This document shows positions 54,510 through 63,361 of a stretch of DNA of 64,000 nucleotides, piece after piece. Within the stretch, counting starts at the first letter, position 1; every line of letters begins with the position of its first letter. The notes under the pieces were generated by a model. The model saw only the letters and a program-made list of their open reading frames with translations. It made no database searches and was not told the DNA's origin. Made by a program: the position numbers and the translations under genes. The stretch is from positions 3,148 to 67,147 of the forward strand of contig JAZNWH010000089.1 in assembly GCA_045593265.1 (NCBI GenBank). Reading direction: 5' to 3'. This stretch comes from RGIG8497 sp045593265 (GTDB lineage: Bacteria > Bacillota > Clostridia > RGIG6154).

Positions 54510-55910
54510 ATGGAAAACAAAAAATTAACCTTTGCTTTGTTTTTTGGTAACCGAGGCTTCTTCCCCGGAGAATTAATTTCTTCAGCAAGAGATGATATGG
54601 TAAAAGCTATGGAAAGAAATGGCTTTAACTATATTATTATGGATGCCTCTCTTACACGCTTTGGAGCAGTAGAAACTATTGAAGAAGGAAAGCTTTACAG
54701 TAATTTTCTTAAAGAAAATCAGGGAAAATTTGACGGAATTATCCTTTCTTTACCTAATTTCGGCGATGAAAACGGAGCATCAGTTGCATTAAAGGATGCA
54801 AATGTTCCTATACTGGTTCAGGCATATCCTGACGAAAAAGGACTGATGGACTTTTCACACCGACGTGATTCTTTATGTGGTAAAATTGCTATGTGCAATG
54901 TTCTTCGTCAATGCAAAATAAAATACACACTTACAAAGGATGCTACTGTTTCTCCAAACAGCACCGACTTTGATGAAGACCTTAGAAATTTTGCTGCAAT
55001 TTGCCGAGTTGTACGCAAGCTTAAAAGTTTTAATATCGGTGCAATCGGTGCAAGAACAACTGCATTTAAAACTGTCCGTATTGACGAAATTGCTATGCAG
55101 AACAAAAATATAAATGTAGAAACCATTGACCTGAGTGTTGTTTTTGATATGATGGATAATGTTGATTTAAAAGAACTTGAAGCAAAGAAAACATATTACA
55201 GCAATCTCTCTGACTTTGGTACATATCCTCCCGAAAAACTTGAAAACATATCCCGTTTTGGTGTCGTTATGGATACGCTCATTAAGGACTACAATTTACA
55301 CGCAGTAGGCATCCGTTGCTGGAATGAGTTCGAAACCAAATACAAAATCGCTCCTTGTCTTGTATTAAGCGATTTAAATGAAAGAGGAATCCCTGCAGCC
55401 TGTGAGCTTGATATTAACAATGCAATTATGATGTATGCTCTCCAGGAGGCATCTGAAAATCCTGTTATGCTTCTTGATGCTAACAACAATTATCACGAAG
55501 AAAAGGATAAAATGATACTTTTCCACTGTTCTGCAATACCAAAATCTTTCTTTAAAGGAAAAACAAAAATCGCAGAACATCTTATGTTCAAAAAATCCTT
55601 TGGCGAAGGCACGGGTGTAGGTATCGTTAACGGAGAAATTTCCACAGGCGACGTTACCATAGGAAGCTTCAAAACGGAAGATGGCAAGCTTTGTGCATTT
55701 ACATCAGAAATGACTCTTACCGATGACGAAATAGAAGAAAGCTTCTTCGGTTGTGGTGTTGTTGCAAAATCACAATCAACTCAGGATGTTTTGAAATATA
55801 TGTTTGAAAACGGATACAGACACCATGTTGCTATTGCCAAGGGCTCTTGGGCACCTGCTGTTAAAGAAGCAATGGAAAAATACCTCGGTTACGATGCCGA
55901 TATTATTTAA
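54510..55910 (+). CDS. L-fucose/L-arabinose isomerase-family protein
   Basis: About 466 residues resembling the sugar isomerases of the FucI/AraA superfamily, with an N-terminal Rossmann-like part and a C-terminal beta-rich part ('GIVNGEISTGDVTIGSF', 'GYRHHVAIAKGSWAPAVKEA', the latter typical of the family end). It would interconvert an aldose and a ketose. The ATG at 54510 has TTGGAG 8 bases before it and is preferred over GTG at 54501. The epimerase follows after 19 bases. The substrate cannot be read from sequence. Confidence 0.8.
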   Translation: MENKKLTFALFFGNRGFFPGELISSARDDMVKAMERNGFNYIIMDASLTRFGAVETIEEGKLYSNFLKENQGKFDGIILSLPNFGDENGASVALKDANVPILVQAYPDEKGLMDFSHRRDSLCGKIAMCNVLRQCKIKYTLTKDATVSPNSTDFDEDLRNFAAICRVVRKLKSFNIGAIGARTTAFKTVRIDEIAMQNKNINVETIDLSVVFDMMDNVDLKELEAKKTYYSNLSDFGTYPPEKLENISRFGVVMDTLIKDYNLHAVGIRCWNEFETKYKIAPCLVLSDLNERGIPAACELDINNAIMMYALQEASENPVMLLDANNNYHEEKDKMILFHCSAIPKSFFKGKTKIAEHLMFKKSFGEGTGVGIVNGEISTGDVTIGSFKTEDGKLCAFTSEMTLTDDEIEESFFGCGVVAKSQSTQDVLKYMFENGYRHHVAIAKGSWAPAVKEAMEKYLGYDADII

Positions 55911-55929
55911 TTAAAGGAGAGAAAAAAAG

Positions 55930-56814
55930 ATGAATAAACTTGGAATTTTTATGAATTTCTGGGAGAAAAACTGGGATGCAGACCACAAAAAGTATATTAA
56001 AAAGGCTGCAGAAATCGGATATGATGTTTTAGAATTTCAGGCTCAGCCACTTCTTGAAATGTCAGATGAAAAAATACGTTCTTTAAAAGCTCTTGCCGAC
56101 GAGATGGGAATAGAGCTTACCTACAGTCTCGGTCTTGACAGAAACTACGATGTGTCTTCTCTTGATGAAAATGTAAGAAAAGGCGGAGTTACATACTTAC
56201 AGAACATTATAAGAAAAATGCACGTTGGAGGAGGAACACTTCTTTCAGGAGTTAGCTATGCAGGTTGGGGTACTCCTGATAATTTTCTCGGCGATAAACG
56301 GCCCTATTGGGAACAGAGTATAAAAAGCATGAAAGAAATTATAAAGGTTGCAGAAGACTGTGGTGTTACCTACTGTGTTGAAGCTGTAAACCGTTTTGAA
56401 ACCTGTCTTATAAATACAGCAAAAGAAGCTCTTGATTATGTATCGGAAATTGACAGCAAAAATATAGGTGTATTGCTCGATACATACCATATGAACATAG
56501 AAGAAGCGTCAATCGGCGATGCAATCCGTCTTGTTGGCGACAAGCTTACAAGCTTCCACACAGGCGAAAACAACCGTACCGCTCCTGGAAAAGGACACCT
56601 TAACTGGGATGAAATATTCTCCGCATTATCCGAAATCGGATATAAAAACCGCATTGTATGTGAACCTTTTGTAATGCAGGGCGGAGAAGTAGGAAGAGAC
56701 ATTCATGTATACAGAGACCTTATTGATAATCCTACCGAAGAAAGAATTGACCAGGAAGCAGCATATATTCTTGAATTTGAAAGAAATATGCTCAAAAAAT
56801 GGAATATGGCATAA
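55930..56814 (+). CDS. D-psicose/D-tagatose 3-epimerase-family protein
   Basis: A 294-residue TIM-barrel sugar epimerase. Metal ligands line up with the characterised family set: Glu151 ('EAVNRFE'), Asp184 ('LDTYHMNIEE'), His210 ('SFHTGENNR') and Glu245 ('CEPF'), each one residue from the canonical numbering. It probably epimerises a ketose at C3 made by the preceding isomerase. AAAGGAG precedes the ATG. Confidence 0.88.
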   Translation: MNKLGIFMNFWEKNWDADHKKYIKKAAEIGYDVLEFQAQPLLEMSDEKIRSLKALADEMGIELTYSLGLDRNYDVSSLDENVRKGGVTYLQNIIRKMHVGGGTLLSGVSYAGWGTPDNFLGDKRPYWEQSIKSMKEIIKVAEDCGVTYCVEAVNRFETCLINTAKEALDYVSEIDSKNIGVLLDTYHMNIEEASIGDAIRLVGDKLTSFHTGENNRTAPGKGHLNWDEIFSALSEIGYKNRIVCEPFVMQGGEVGRDIHVYRDLIDNPTEERIDQEAAYILEFERNMLKKWNMA

Positions 56815-57050
56815 TAAACACAGAAAACGTGTTTATTATACGCTCCGCGAGGATTTAATAAGTGCGTACGAAATTTTCCTCACTATGTTCGGAAACGTAC
56901 ATGCACAATTATACCAAATTCCTTTGGAATTATGGTATAATAATTACGTTAATGATTAAAACCTACGGTTTTTAATTATGTAATCATTGTACCGACTTGA
57001 AGCAAACCGATTGCGGTTTGCACTTATGGTATAATAATACACTTATTATC

Positions 57051-57079
57051 TTGAAAATTTTTTACATCGAGATTATAAT
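57051..57079 (+). promoter_or_regulatory. Promoter of the metallophosphoesterase-GH2-GH51 operon
   Basis: TTGAAA (57051-57056), 17-base spacer, TATAAT (57074-57079). The leader to the first gene would be about 160 bases. Confidence 0.6.
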
Positions 57080-57101
57080 ATAGCTAACGGAGGTATTGAC
57101 G

Positions 57102-57122
57102 TGAAAAATCACGTTAATTGAT
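57102..57122 (+). CDS. Possible six-codon leader peptide
   Basis: GTG-AAA-AAT-CAC-GTT-AAT-TGA, preceded at a proper distance by AACGGAGG, the only good ribosome binding site in the leader. It is too short to judge by composition; it could be chance. Confidence 0.25.
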
Positions 57123-57129
57123 TAAAAAA

Positions 57130-57246
57130 GCCCGTGCGATATTTTTGCCAAAAGCAAAACGCACATGGGCAAAATATCCATTTAACGCCTTATCTGCCTA
57201 CGATATGGTGTTAAGATTTTCCTTTACTATTTGTAGGCAGAAAGGC
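57130..57246 (+). ncRNA. Candidate cis-regulatory RNA with overlapping alternative stems
   Basis: A nested hairpin at 57130-57170 (GCCC..TGCG / CGCA..GGGC with inner TTTTGC / GCAAAA) is followed by two stems that cannot form as simple neighbours: TTAACGCC (57183-57190) with GGTGTTAA (57207-57214), and CTGCCTAC (57194-57201) with GTAGGCAG (57233-57240). They are either alternatives or a pseudoknot. The second ends at the AGAAAGG ribosome binding site before the start at 57248. I do not recognise it as a known riboswitch class. Confidence 0.45.
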
Positions 57247-57247
57247 T

Positions 57248-58189
57248 ATGGATATTATTATGGGAAAAGATTTTGTTTTTGGAATATGTGCCGACGTTCA
57301 TCACGGACTTTGGGGCGTGGATGAAAGTTGGAGAATGGAAAAATTCGTTAATGAAGCAAAAGAAAGAAATGCAGATTTTATTATACAGTTAGGCGATTTT
57401 ATTTGCCCTGATGAACTTGGCAAAAAAATGCTTGACGTATGGAACAGCTTTGACGGTGGAAAATACCACGTTCTTGGCAATCACGATACTGAATTTGGTG
57501 GAAAAGAAATTATGATGGCCTTTCAGGGACAAAAAGAGAAATATTACAGTTTTGACCGCGGTGATTTTCATTTTGTTGTTCTTGATACAAACTACACAAA
57601 AATCAACGGTGAATATGTTGATTACAAAGATAAAGACCACAGCGGAGCAAACTTCAGTTGTTATATACCGCCCTTTGAACTTGAATGGCTTGAAGAAGAT
57701 TTAAACAAAACCGATAAACGCACATTCATATTTACTCACGCAACACTTGCACTTGGCGAATGGACAATCTACAATTGGGTAGCTTTTATGAATGTATTAT
57801 GGCGTGTAAATGAAAAAGCAGGCTATAATAAAGTAACAATGTGCTTTTCAGGACATGACCATGCTGATGGGTATCTTTTTAAAGGCGGAGTTCATTATGT
57901 AATGGTAAATTCTATGTCCAAAAAAATAATCGGAATGGATTACACAATGAAATCAAGTGCTACTCCATACATAGAGAAAAACTGTGAAGATATTTATAAA
58001 GCACATGTAATGCCTTTTAAAGACCCACTTTATATGTTTGTAAAAATTAAAGAGAACGGTCTTATTCAAATGATTGGAAAACAGTCCGAATGGGACGGTG
58101 TTTCACCTACTGAAGCACATTGGGACCATTTTGCATCACCTGAGATTGCATACAGGGAGGTATGGGCGAATGGCATGTGCGAATTATAA
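57248..58189 (+). CDS. Calcineurin-like metallophosphoesterase
   Basis: About 308-313 residues with the full metal motif set: 'ICADVHHG' (D-x-H), 'IIQLGDFICP' (GD), 'VLGNHDTEFG' (GNHD), 'FTHA' and 'CFSGHDHADG' (GHDH). No signal peptide. Two in-frame ATG codons (57248 and 57263) compete; spacing to AGAAAGG is poor for both. It overlaps the GH2 gene by 20 bases. Its role in a glycosidase operon is unclear; it may remove phosphate from a sugar phosphate (inference). Confidence 0.88.
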   Translation: MDIIMGKDFVFGICADVHHGLWGVDESWRMEKFVNEAKERNADFIIQLGDFICPDELGKKMLDVWNSFDGGKYHVLGNHDTEFGGKEIMMAFQGQKEKYYSFDRGDFHFVVLDTNYTKINGEYVDYKDKDHSGANFSCYIPPFELEWLEEDLNKTDKRTFIFTHATLALGEWTIYNWVAFMNVLWRVNEKAGYNKVTMCFSGHDHADGYLFKGGVHYVMVNSMSKKIIGMDYTMKSSATPYIEKNCEDIYKAHVMPFKDPLYMFVKIKENGLIQMIGKQSEWDGVSPTEAHWDHFASPEIAYREVWANGMCEL

Positions 58190-60404
58190 TCTTAAATTAA
58201 ATGACGGTTGGAAATTTCATTTGGGAAATTTCCAACCTAAAAAAAATATGCCTATAGCTATGTTTCATTTATCTTCAGAAGCCGGGGGTGCCTTATTGGA
58301 ATTTGAAGATTTTGAAAAAGAAGAATTATGGAAAGAGATACCTGTCCCCCACGACTGGATGACAGAGTTAAAGTTTAACAAAAACTACGATGCAGCAGGT
58401 GGATATAAAAAAAGAACTGTAGGATGGTACATAAATAAATTTACTTTAGGTAAAGAAAATATTGAAGATGCGAAGCTGATTTTTGACGGAGTTATGGGAA
58501 AAACTACCGTTTATGTAAATGGCATTATAGCTTGTCGTAATTTCAGCGGATATAATCGTTTCTCCTGTGAAATAGGAGACTATCTCCTCCCCAATTCAGA
58601 AAATGAAATTGCACTTTTTGTAGATGCAACCCGTTGGGAGGGCTGGTGGTATGAGGGTGCAGGCCTTTACAGAAAAGCATATATCTGCTTCCGTGAAAAA
58701 TCACATTTTGATACAGATAAATTCTTTGTAAGAGGAATAAAACACAACGAAGAATGGAAAATCAACGTTGATTTTGATGTTGTAAACAAAAACGATGATT
58801 TATCAGTAGATTTATCTCTTTACAATTCAGATGAGACTTTAGTGTTTAACAAGAGTGTTTCTGTTTTTGACAATAACGCACAGTTAAATGTTGAAAATCC
58901 TATTTTGTGGAGTTGCAACTCCCCTTATCTCTATAAGCTTGTTTGTACACTTAAAAGAAACAACAAAGTTATTGACACTTTAAATGCATCTGTAGGTTTA
59001 AGAAAAATTGAGTGGATTGCCGATAAAGGAATGTATTTAAACGGAGAACACTGCAAAGTTAAAGGCATTTGTATCCACCAGGATCACGCAGGTGTTGGTA
59101 TTGCAGTAACAAAAGAGCTTATTGACTACAGATTATCTGTATTAAAAGATTTGGGAGTTAATGCCATACGCTGTGCTCATAATGCCCCTGACGAGGCACT
59201 ACTGGAAGCTTGCGACAAGTTAGGTATTCTTGTTATGAGTGAAAACAGACATTTCGGTGTGTCGGAAGATATTTTTCATCAGCTCGATAGCATGGTAAAG
59301 GTTTCAAGAAACCACCCATGTGTTTTCCTTTATTCATTGTTTAATGAAGAACCATGGCAATCTGAAAAACGAGGACAACGAATTGCTGAAAAAATGCGTG
59401 CAAGAATTTTAACCCTTGACAATACCCGAGCAATTACAGGTGCTCAAAATGGTGGAACTACCGAAAAGGAAAATGCATCCTGTGCACTTGATGTAATCGG
59501 TATTAACTACTTTATAAAAGACTATGAGCAAACACATAAAAATTCTCCTCACAAGCTGATTTTAGGTACAGAAAATTGTCCTACAAACGCTACAAGAGGC
59601 GAATATAAAACCTCCAGAGAAAAACAAATTTTTGATAACTATGGCGAGGAGCATGAAGAATTTACAGAATCCTTAGAAGAAACCATGATAAATATGTTTT
59701 CAAAAGAATATGTTGCAGGCTGCTTTGCATGGAGTGGTTTTGACTATAGAGGAGAACCTACCCCATTTGGATGGCCAAGTGTTGTTTCCCATTGGGGCTT
59801 TACAGATTACTGTGGTTTTAAAAAAGACACAGCATACCTTCTTTCTGCCTGGTATAAAGATGAATTGATTGCTCATCTTATTCCAAAAAAGAATTTGAAA
59901 AAAAGTGAAAAGGTTCGCGTATGTGTATATACAAATGCAGATTTTGCAGAGCTTTTTGAAGACGATAAATCTTTAGGAAAAATTCCTGTTAAAAACAGAC
60001 GTGCTCAGTGGGACATAATTTCTAAAGGAAAAAATCTGAAAGTTTGTGCAGAAAAAGGAATTTACAAGGTATATGACGAAATAAAAATATCAGGAAAAGA
60101 AGCTGATATTGTTTTAAATGATATATCCTTTGAAAACAGCGATATTCATATTATCAATATGGAAGTAACAGATAAAAACGCTACTTTTATTCCATCATAT
60201 TGTGGCAAAGTTACTTTAAGTGTTGAAAACGGGGAAATACTTGGTCTTGGCAACGGAAACCCGAACTCACATCATAATGAAAAAGGAAATTCAATTAATT
60301 TTTTCAACGGAAAGGCTCAGGCAATAATAAAGTCAAAAGGCGGAAAAATTACTGCTGAATGTAAAAACTTACCTGCAGTTACTTTGAATTTAAAGGGTGA
60401 TTAA
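58170..60404 (+). CDS. Glycoside hydrolase family 2 (beta-galactosidase-like)
   Basis: A 744-residue enzyme: N-terminal sugar-binding jelly roll ('LNDGWKFHLG', 'VPHDWM', 'YEGAGLYRKAYI'), immunoglobulin-like domain, TIM barrel (about 285-580) with acid/base Glu393 in 'LFNEEPW' and nucleophile Glu468 in 'LGTEN', then C-terminal beta domains. No signal peptide, so it acts on imported oligosaccharides. The start at 58170 has GGGAGG 8 bases upstream and overlaps the preceding gene. Beta-galactosidase is most likely; other GH2 activities are possible. Confidence 0.9.
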   Translation: MACANYNLKLNDGWKFHLGNFQPKKNMPIAMFHLSSEAGGALLEFEDFEKEELWKEIPVPHDWMTELKFNKNYDAAGGYKKRTVGWYINKFTLGKENIEDAKLIFDGVMGKTTVYVNGIIACRNFSGYNRFSCEIGDYLLPNSENEIALFVDATRWEGWWYEGAGLYRKAYICFREKSHFDTDKFFVRGIKHNEEWKINVDFDVVNKNDDLSVDLSLYNSDETLVFNKSVSVFDNNAQLNVENPILWSCNSPYLYKLVCTLKRNNKVIDTLNASVGLRKIEWIADKGMYLNGEHCKVKGICIHQDHAGVGIAVTKELIDYRLSVLKDLGVNAIRCAHNAPDEALLEACDKLGILVMSENRHFGVSEDIFHQLDSMVKVSRNHPCVFLYSLFNEEPWQSEKRGQRIAEKMRARILTLDNTRAITGAQNGGTTEKENASCALDVIGINYFIKDYEQTHKNSPHKLILGTENCPTNATRGEYKTSREKQIFDNYGEEHEEFTESLEETMINMFSKEYVAGCFAWSGFDYRGEPTPFGWPSVVSHWGFTDYCGFKKDTAYLLSAWYKDELIAHLIPKKNLKKSEKVRVCVYTNADFAELFEDDKSLGKIPVKNRRAQWDIISKGKNLKVCAEKGIYKVYDEIKISGKEADIVLNDISFENSDIHIINMEVTDKNATFIPSYCGKVTLSVENGEILGLGNGNPNSHHNEKGNSINFFNGKAQAIIKSKGGKITAECKNLPAVTLNLKGD

Positions 60405-61871
60405 ATGAAAGCTGATATTACTGTAAATAAAAAATTTACAATCGGAAATATTGATAAACGATTATATGGCTCCTTTATAGAACACATCGGCAGAGTTGTT
60501 TATGAAGGAATTTATGAACCGGAACATACATCTTCAAACCAAGACGGTTTCAGAGAAGACGTTATCTCTTTGGTAAAACAGCTTGGTGTAAGTGCTGTAA
60601 GATATCCGGGTGGTAATTTTGTTTCTTCCTATAACTGGGAGGACGGAATTGGTGATAAAAGCAAAAGACCTAAAAAAATCAACTCATCCTGGAATTCAAT
60701 AGAAACAAATCAGGTTGGAATTGATGATTTTTCAAAGTGGGCAAAAGACACAAATACCGAAATAATGATGGCAGTTAATCTCGGTACAAGAGGTGCTCAG
60801 GATGCACAGAATTTGTTGGAATACTGCAATCTTGACACCGATACCTATTACGCAAATCTGCGTCGTCAAAACGGTTTTGAAAAACCCTTCGGTATAAAAT
60901 TGTGGTGTCTTGGAAACGAAATGGGTGGTCTCGGACAAATTGGAAGAAAAACTGCTGAAGATTACGGAAAGCTTGCTTTGGAAACTGCCAAGCATATGAG
61001 ACGAATTGACCCGTCAATTGAACTTTGCGCCAGTGGAAGCAGTCATATTAATATGCCCGATTTCGGCAAATGGGATTATACTGTTCTTGATTATACATAT
61101 GATTTTGTTGACTATATTTCTGTTCATCAGTATTATAGTAATTCTACAGTAACTGAGGACTATCTCGCAAGAGGAGAAGACCTTGACAGTTACATAAAAT
61201 CAATCGTCGCTATATGTGATGCAGTTAAAGCAAAAAAACACTCACAAAAAACTATCAATATAGCTTTCGATGAGTGGAACGTATGGACAGACGGAGTGCT
61301 CGGAAATATACCGGAATTTGAAACAGCTCCTCATATCGGAGAAATGGCTTACAGTCTTAAAGACGCTTTGGTAGTAGGTACAATGCTTATGACACTTCAA
61401 AACAACTGTAACCGTGTAAAAATTGCGTGTCTTGCTCAGCTTGTCAATGCTATTGCACCTATTATGACAGAAAAAAACGGAAAAGCATGGGTCCAGACAA
61501 TTTTTTACCCCTTTATGCTTGCATCCCGTTTTGGACAAGGTACTGTGCTTCAACAGAGTTTAAACTGTGAAACCTACTCAACTGAAAAACATAAAAATAT
61601 TCCGTATGTTGCATCTTCAGTAGTTTATAACGAAACTGCAAAGGAAATTTATGTTTTTGCAGTAAATCGTTCTATGACAGAAGATATTGAGCTTAAAATG
61701 GATTTTGAAAATTTCGGAAATTGTACATTAACGGAACATATCCGGCTTTATTCAGATAATCCTGACGCAGTAAACACAAAAGATAACGAGGCTGTAAAAC
61801 CTCAAAAAGTTGTTTCGGATAAAACTGTGCTTAAAAAACATTCCTGGAATTTATTAAAATATACATATTAA
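60405..61871 (+). CDS. abfA: Alpha-L-arabinofuranosidase, GH51
   Basis: A 488-residue intracellular enzyme releasing arabinose from arabinan or arabinoxylan oligosaccharides. Acid/base Glu172 lies in 'WCLGNEMGG', nucleophile Glu290 in 'AFDEWNVW'; 'RYPGGNFVSSYNWEDGIG' is a family block. Its ATG follows the GH2 stop codon with no gap, with AAAGGGTG as ribosome binding site, so the two are co-translated. Confidence 0.95.
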   Translation: MKADITVNKKFTIGNIDKRLYGSFIEHIGRVVYEGIYEPEHTSSNQDGFREDVISLVKQLGVSAVRYPGGNFVSSYNWEDGIGDKSKRPKKINSSWNSIETNQVGIDDFSKWAKDTNTEIMMAVNLGTRGAQDAQNLLEYCNLDTDTYYANLRRQNGFEKPFGIKLWCLGNEMGGLGQIGRKTAEDYGKLALETAKHMRRIDPSIELCASGSSHINMPDFGKWDYTVLDYTYDFVDYISVHQYYSNSTVTEDYLARGEDLDSYIKSIVAICDAVKAKKHSQKTINIAFDEWNVWTDGVLGNIPEFETAPHIGEMAYSLKDALVVGTMLMTLQNNCNRVKIACLAQLVNAIAPIMTEKNGKAWVQTIFYPFMLASRFGQGTVLQQSLNCETYSTEKHKNIPYVASSVVYNETAKEIYVFAVNRSMTEDIELKMDFENFGNCTLTEHIRLYSDNPDAVNTKDNEAVKPQKVVSDKTVLKKHSWNLLKYTY

Positions 61872-61881
61872 GGAGCAGAAT

Positions 61882-62610
61882 ATGAAAATCATTGCAGATA
61901 CACATACTCATACATTAATGTCTACACATGCATATTCAACCATAATTGAGAATATTGCCGAAGCAAAGAAAAAAGGATTGAAATTTATAGCAATTACCGA
62001 CCATACAGGACAAATGCCCGGCTCCCCTGATCCTACTTACTTTACTTGTATGTGGTCAGGTCTGCCCGAACAGTATGACGGTGTCTATATATTAAAAGGC
62101 TGTGAAACCAACATCATTGATGAAAACGGTACTGTAGATATATCCTGGGGAGTTCTTGATACCCTTGAATGGGTAATCGCATCCATTCATTCTTATATCA
62201 CAAAACCCTTTGATTTTGACACCCACACAAATATATGGACAAACATAGCTAAAAATCCTCATATTGATGTGATAGGCCACTGCGGTGAAGAAAAATTCGC
62301 CTTTGATTATGAAAAGGTTGTTCCCCTCTTTGCCGAATATGGAAAAGTTGTGGAAATTAACGCATCATCTTTCAGAACAAGACCAACCTGTAAGGATAAT
62401 TGTATGAAAATTGCGCATCTGTGCGTAAAACATAATGTTCCTTTAGTAGTATCCTCTGATGCTCATTTTGCGTCAGAAGTAGGTAATTTTGACCTGGCTG
62501 TTCAACATCTTACAGATGCAGGAATTCCCGAAAGTGCAATTCTCAACGCAGATGCACACCGATTTGCCAAATACCTTACCAAAAAAACAGGCAGACAATT
62601 TAATTTATAA
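61882..62610 (+). CDS. PHP-domain phosphoesterase (YcdX-like)
   Basis: A 242-residue PHP-fold hydrolase with the metal-binding motifs 'DTHTHT', 'ITDHTG', 'SIHSY', 'GHCGEEKF' and 'SSDAHFASEVG'. Members of this family hydrolyse phosphate esters with three metal ions. It begins 10 bases after abfA with AAGGAG, and is the last gene of the operon. Together with the metallophosphoesterase it makes a second predicted phosphatase in one sugar operon. Confidence 0.88.
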   Translation: MKIIADTHTHTLMSTHAYSTIIENIAEAKKKGLKFIAITDHTGQMPGSPDPTYFTCMWSGLPEQYDGVYILKGCETNIIDENGTVDISWGVLDTLEWVIASIHSYITKPFDFDTHTNIWTNIAKNPHIDVIGHCGEEKFAFDYEKVVPLFAEYGKVVEINASSFRTRPTCKDNCMKIAHLCVKHNVPLVVSSDAHFASEVGNFDLAVQHLTDAGIPESAILNADAHRFAKYLTKKTGRQFNL

Positions 62611-62653
62611 AAAAGGAAATGTAAAAACGTCAAAAGGCTCGAATTAGGAAACA

Positions 62654-62685
62654 GACCGCTGTTGTCAAAAATGACAATGGCGGTC
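62654..62685. terminator. Hairpin at the convergent ends of the sugar operon and the 83-residue gene
   Basis: GACCGC..TTGTCA / TGACAA..GCGGTC with an AAAA loop. It overlaps the last codons of the minus-strand gene. T-runs are weak on both strands (TGTTTCC on the minus strand). Confidence 0.5.
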
Positions 62686-62916
62686 TCCTGCATATATATT
62701 ATATTTTTCCAATACTTCAATAATATTCTCTACAACATCAAAATCTTCCACTATTTCCTGATTTATAATAATTTCCCTTATTTCTGCCAAAGCTTTTACA
62801 GCTAATGAGTTTACAGAACGCTCAACATCAATCTCAGCATTGGCGAGTGCTGAATACACAGAATCTGATATTTTGTCCATTATTGATTCTCTTAATAATT
62901 CAAGTTTTATATTCAT
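62665..62916 (-). CDS. Small acidic helical protein, unknown
   Basis: An 83-residue protein, helical by composition and without Trp, starting 'MNIKLELLRESIMDKISDSV' and ending 'YAGDRHCHF'. The ATG at 62916 has GGGAGG seven bases upstream. The terminator of the upstream RNA ends only about 20 bases before this start, so expression probably depends on read-through or regulation by that RNA. I do not recognise the family. Confidence 0.6.
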   Translation of the reverse strand: MNIKLELLRESIMDKISDSVYSALANAEIDVERSVNSLAVKALAEIREIIINQEIVEDFDVVENIIEVLEKYNIYAGDRHCHF

Positions 62917-62934
62917 CTTCAATCCTCCCTATAT

Positions 62935-62964
62935 AAAAAAGTGTGCTCCAATCATGGAACACAC
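62935..62964 (-). terminator. Terminator of the second tandem RNA
   Basis: GTGTGCTCCA / TGGAACACAC hairpin (one mismatch) followed on the minus strand by six T, directly before the GGGAGG of the 83-residue gene. Confidence 0.85.
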
Positions 62965-63099
62965 CCAAAAAGTGCAATCCCTCGATTGTTGCTACACAAT
63001 GCTCTACCTATTTTCCACAGAGAATAGTAAAGAGAGAAAACACCTTTTTGCAAAGGATATTTTCCCTGTGAATAATAGATTATATGCATTTGTGTAGCA
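62935..63099 (-). ncRNA. Structured RNA B, leader of the 83-residue gene
   Basis: About 165 bases from the promoter to its terminator. The ends pair: GCTACACAAATGC (63086-63098) with GCATTGTGTAGC (62991-63002); inside, 63066-63078 pairs with 63008-63020, then GAAAA / TTTTC and CCTTT / AAAGG form the tip. A short linker CAACAATCGAGGGATTGC (small hairpin) joins it to the terminator. It shares linker and terminator sequence with RNA A upstream. It may be a riboswitch-like attenuator or an independent small RNA. Confidence 0.6.
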
Positions 63100-63105
63100 T
63101 AAAGT

Positions 63106-63134
63106 ATTATATCATAATTTATTCAATCATACAA
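63106..63134 (-). promoter_or_regulatory. Promoter of RNA B
   Basis: Minus strand TTGTAT (63129-63134), 17-base spacer, TATAAT (63106-63111). Confidence 0.65.
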
Positions 63135-63152
63135 GTCTTTTTTATTAAATAT

Positions 63153-63180
63153 AAAAAAGTGTGCAACCGAAGCTGCACAC
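63153..63180 (-). terminator. Terminator of RNA A
   Basis: GTGTGCA / TGCACAC hairpin followed on the minus strand by six T. Confidence 0.85.
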
Positions 63181-63355
63181 CGAAAAACGCAAACTCCGAT
63201 TGTTGTCACACAAACTCAAACAAATGGAATTACATTACACATTCACCGAGTGGAATTTGCACTTTTACCAAATTCAAAAAGTGAATATGTAAAAAAAGCA
63301 CAACGCACCCATTGAGATATAATAATTCCATATTAAATTTTGAGTTTATGTGACG
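63153..63355 (-). ncRNA. Structured RNA A, paralogue of RNA B
   Basis: About 200 bases with its own promoter and terminator. It folds as a rod: 16-bp closing stem (63339-63354 with 63205-63220, one G-U pair), 9-bp stem (63323-63331 with 63224-63232), 10-bp stem (63281-63290 with 63237-63246) and 7-bp tip (63269-63275 with 63253-63259); a 32-base segment (63291-63322) bulges out on the 5' side. The 3' linker CAACAATCG and the terminator match RNA B. There is no reading frame with a ribosome binding site. Not a class I can name. Confidence 0.6.
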
Positions 63356-63361
63356 TATAGT

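Larger units (their letters stand above)
56815..57247 (+). other. Hairpin-rich intergenic region and leader of the glycosidase operon
   Basis: No protein gene. In order: ATAAACAC / GTGTTTAT hairpin (about 56813-56836, possible weak terminator); GTGC..GTACG / CGTAC..GCAC (about 56860-56906); TTATACCA.AATTCC / GGAATT.ATGGTATAA (56909-56940); TTAAAACC / GGTTTTTAA (about 56957-56976); AAGCAAACCG / CGGTTTGCACTT (about 57000-57024). The sequence TTATGGTATAATAAT occurs twice (about 56930 and 57024). The leader after the promoter at 57051 continues with further stems described separately. Confidence 0.6.

Noticed and set aside
56705..57324. Open frames across the intergenic region before the metallophosphoesterase gene (56705-56959 and 57118-57324)
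   Set aside because: They overlap real genes in other frames, lack ribosome binding sites and coincide with palindromes.
62935..63355. T-box leader for the tandem RNAs
   Set aside because: The conserved AGGGUGGNACCGCG antiterminator element is absent and the downstream gene is not an amino-acid gene.
63153..63355. Retron-type RNA, suggested by complementary ends
   Set aside because: No reverse transcriptase gene nearby, and the RNA ends in an ordinary terminator.
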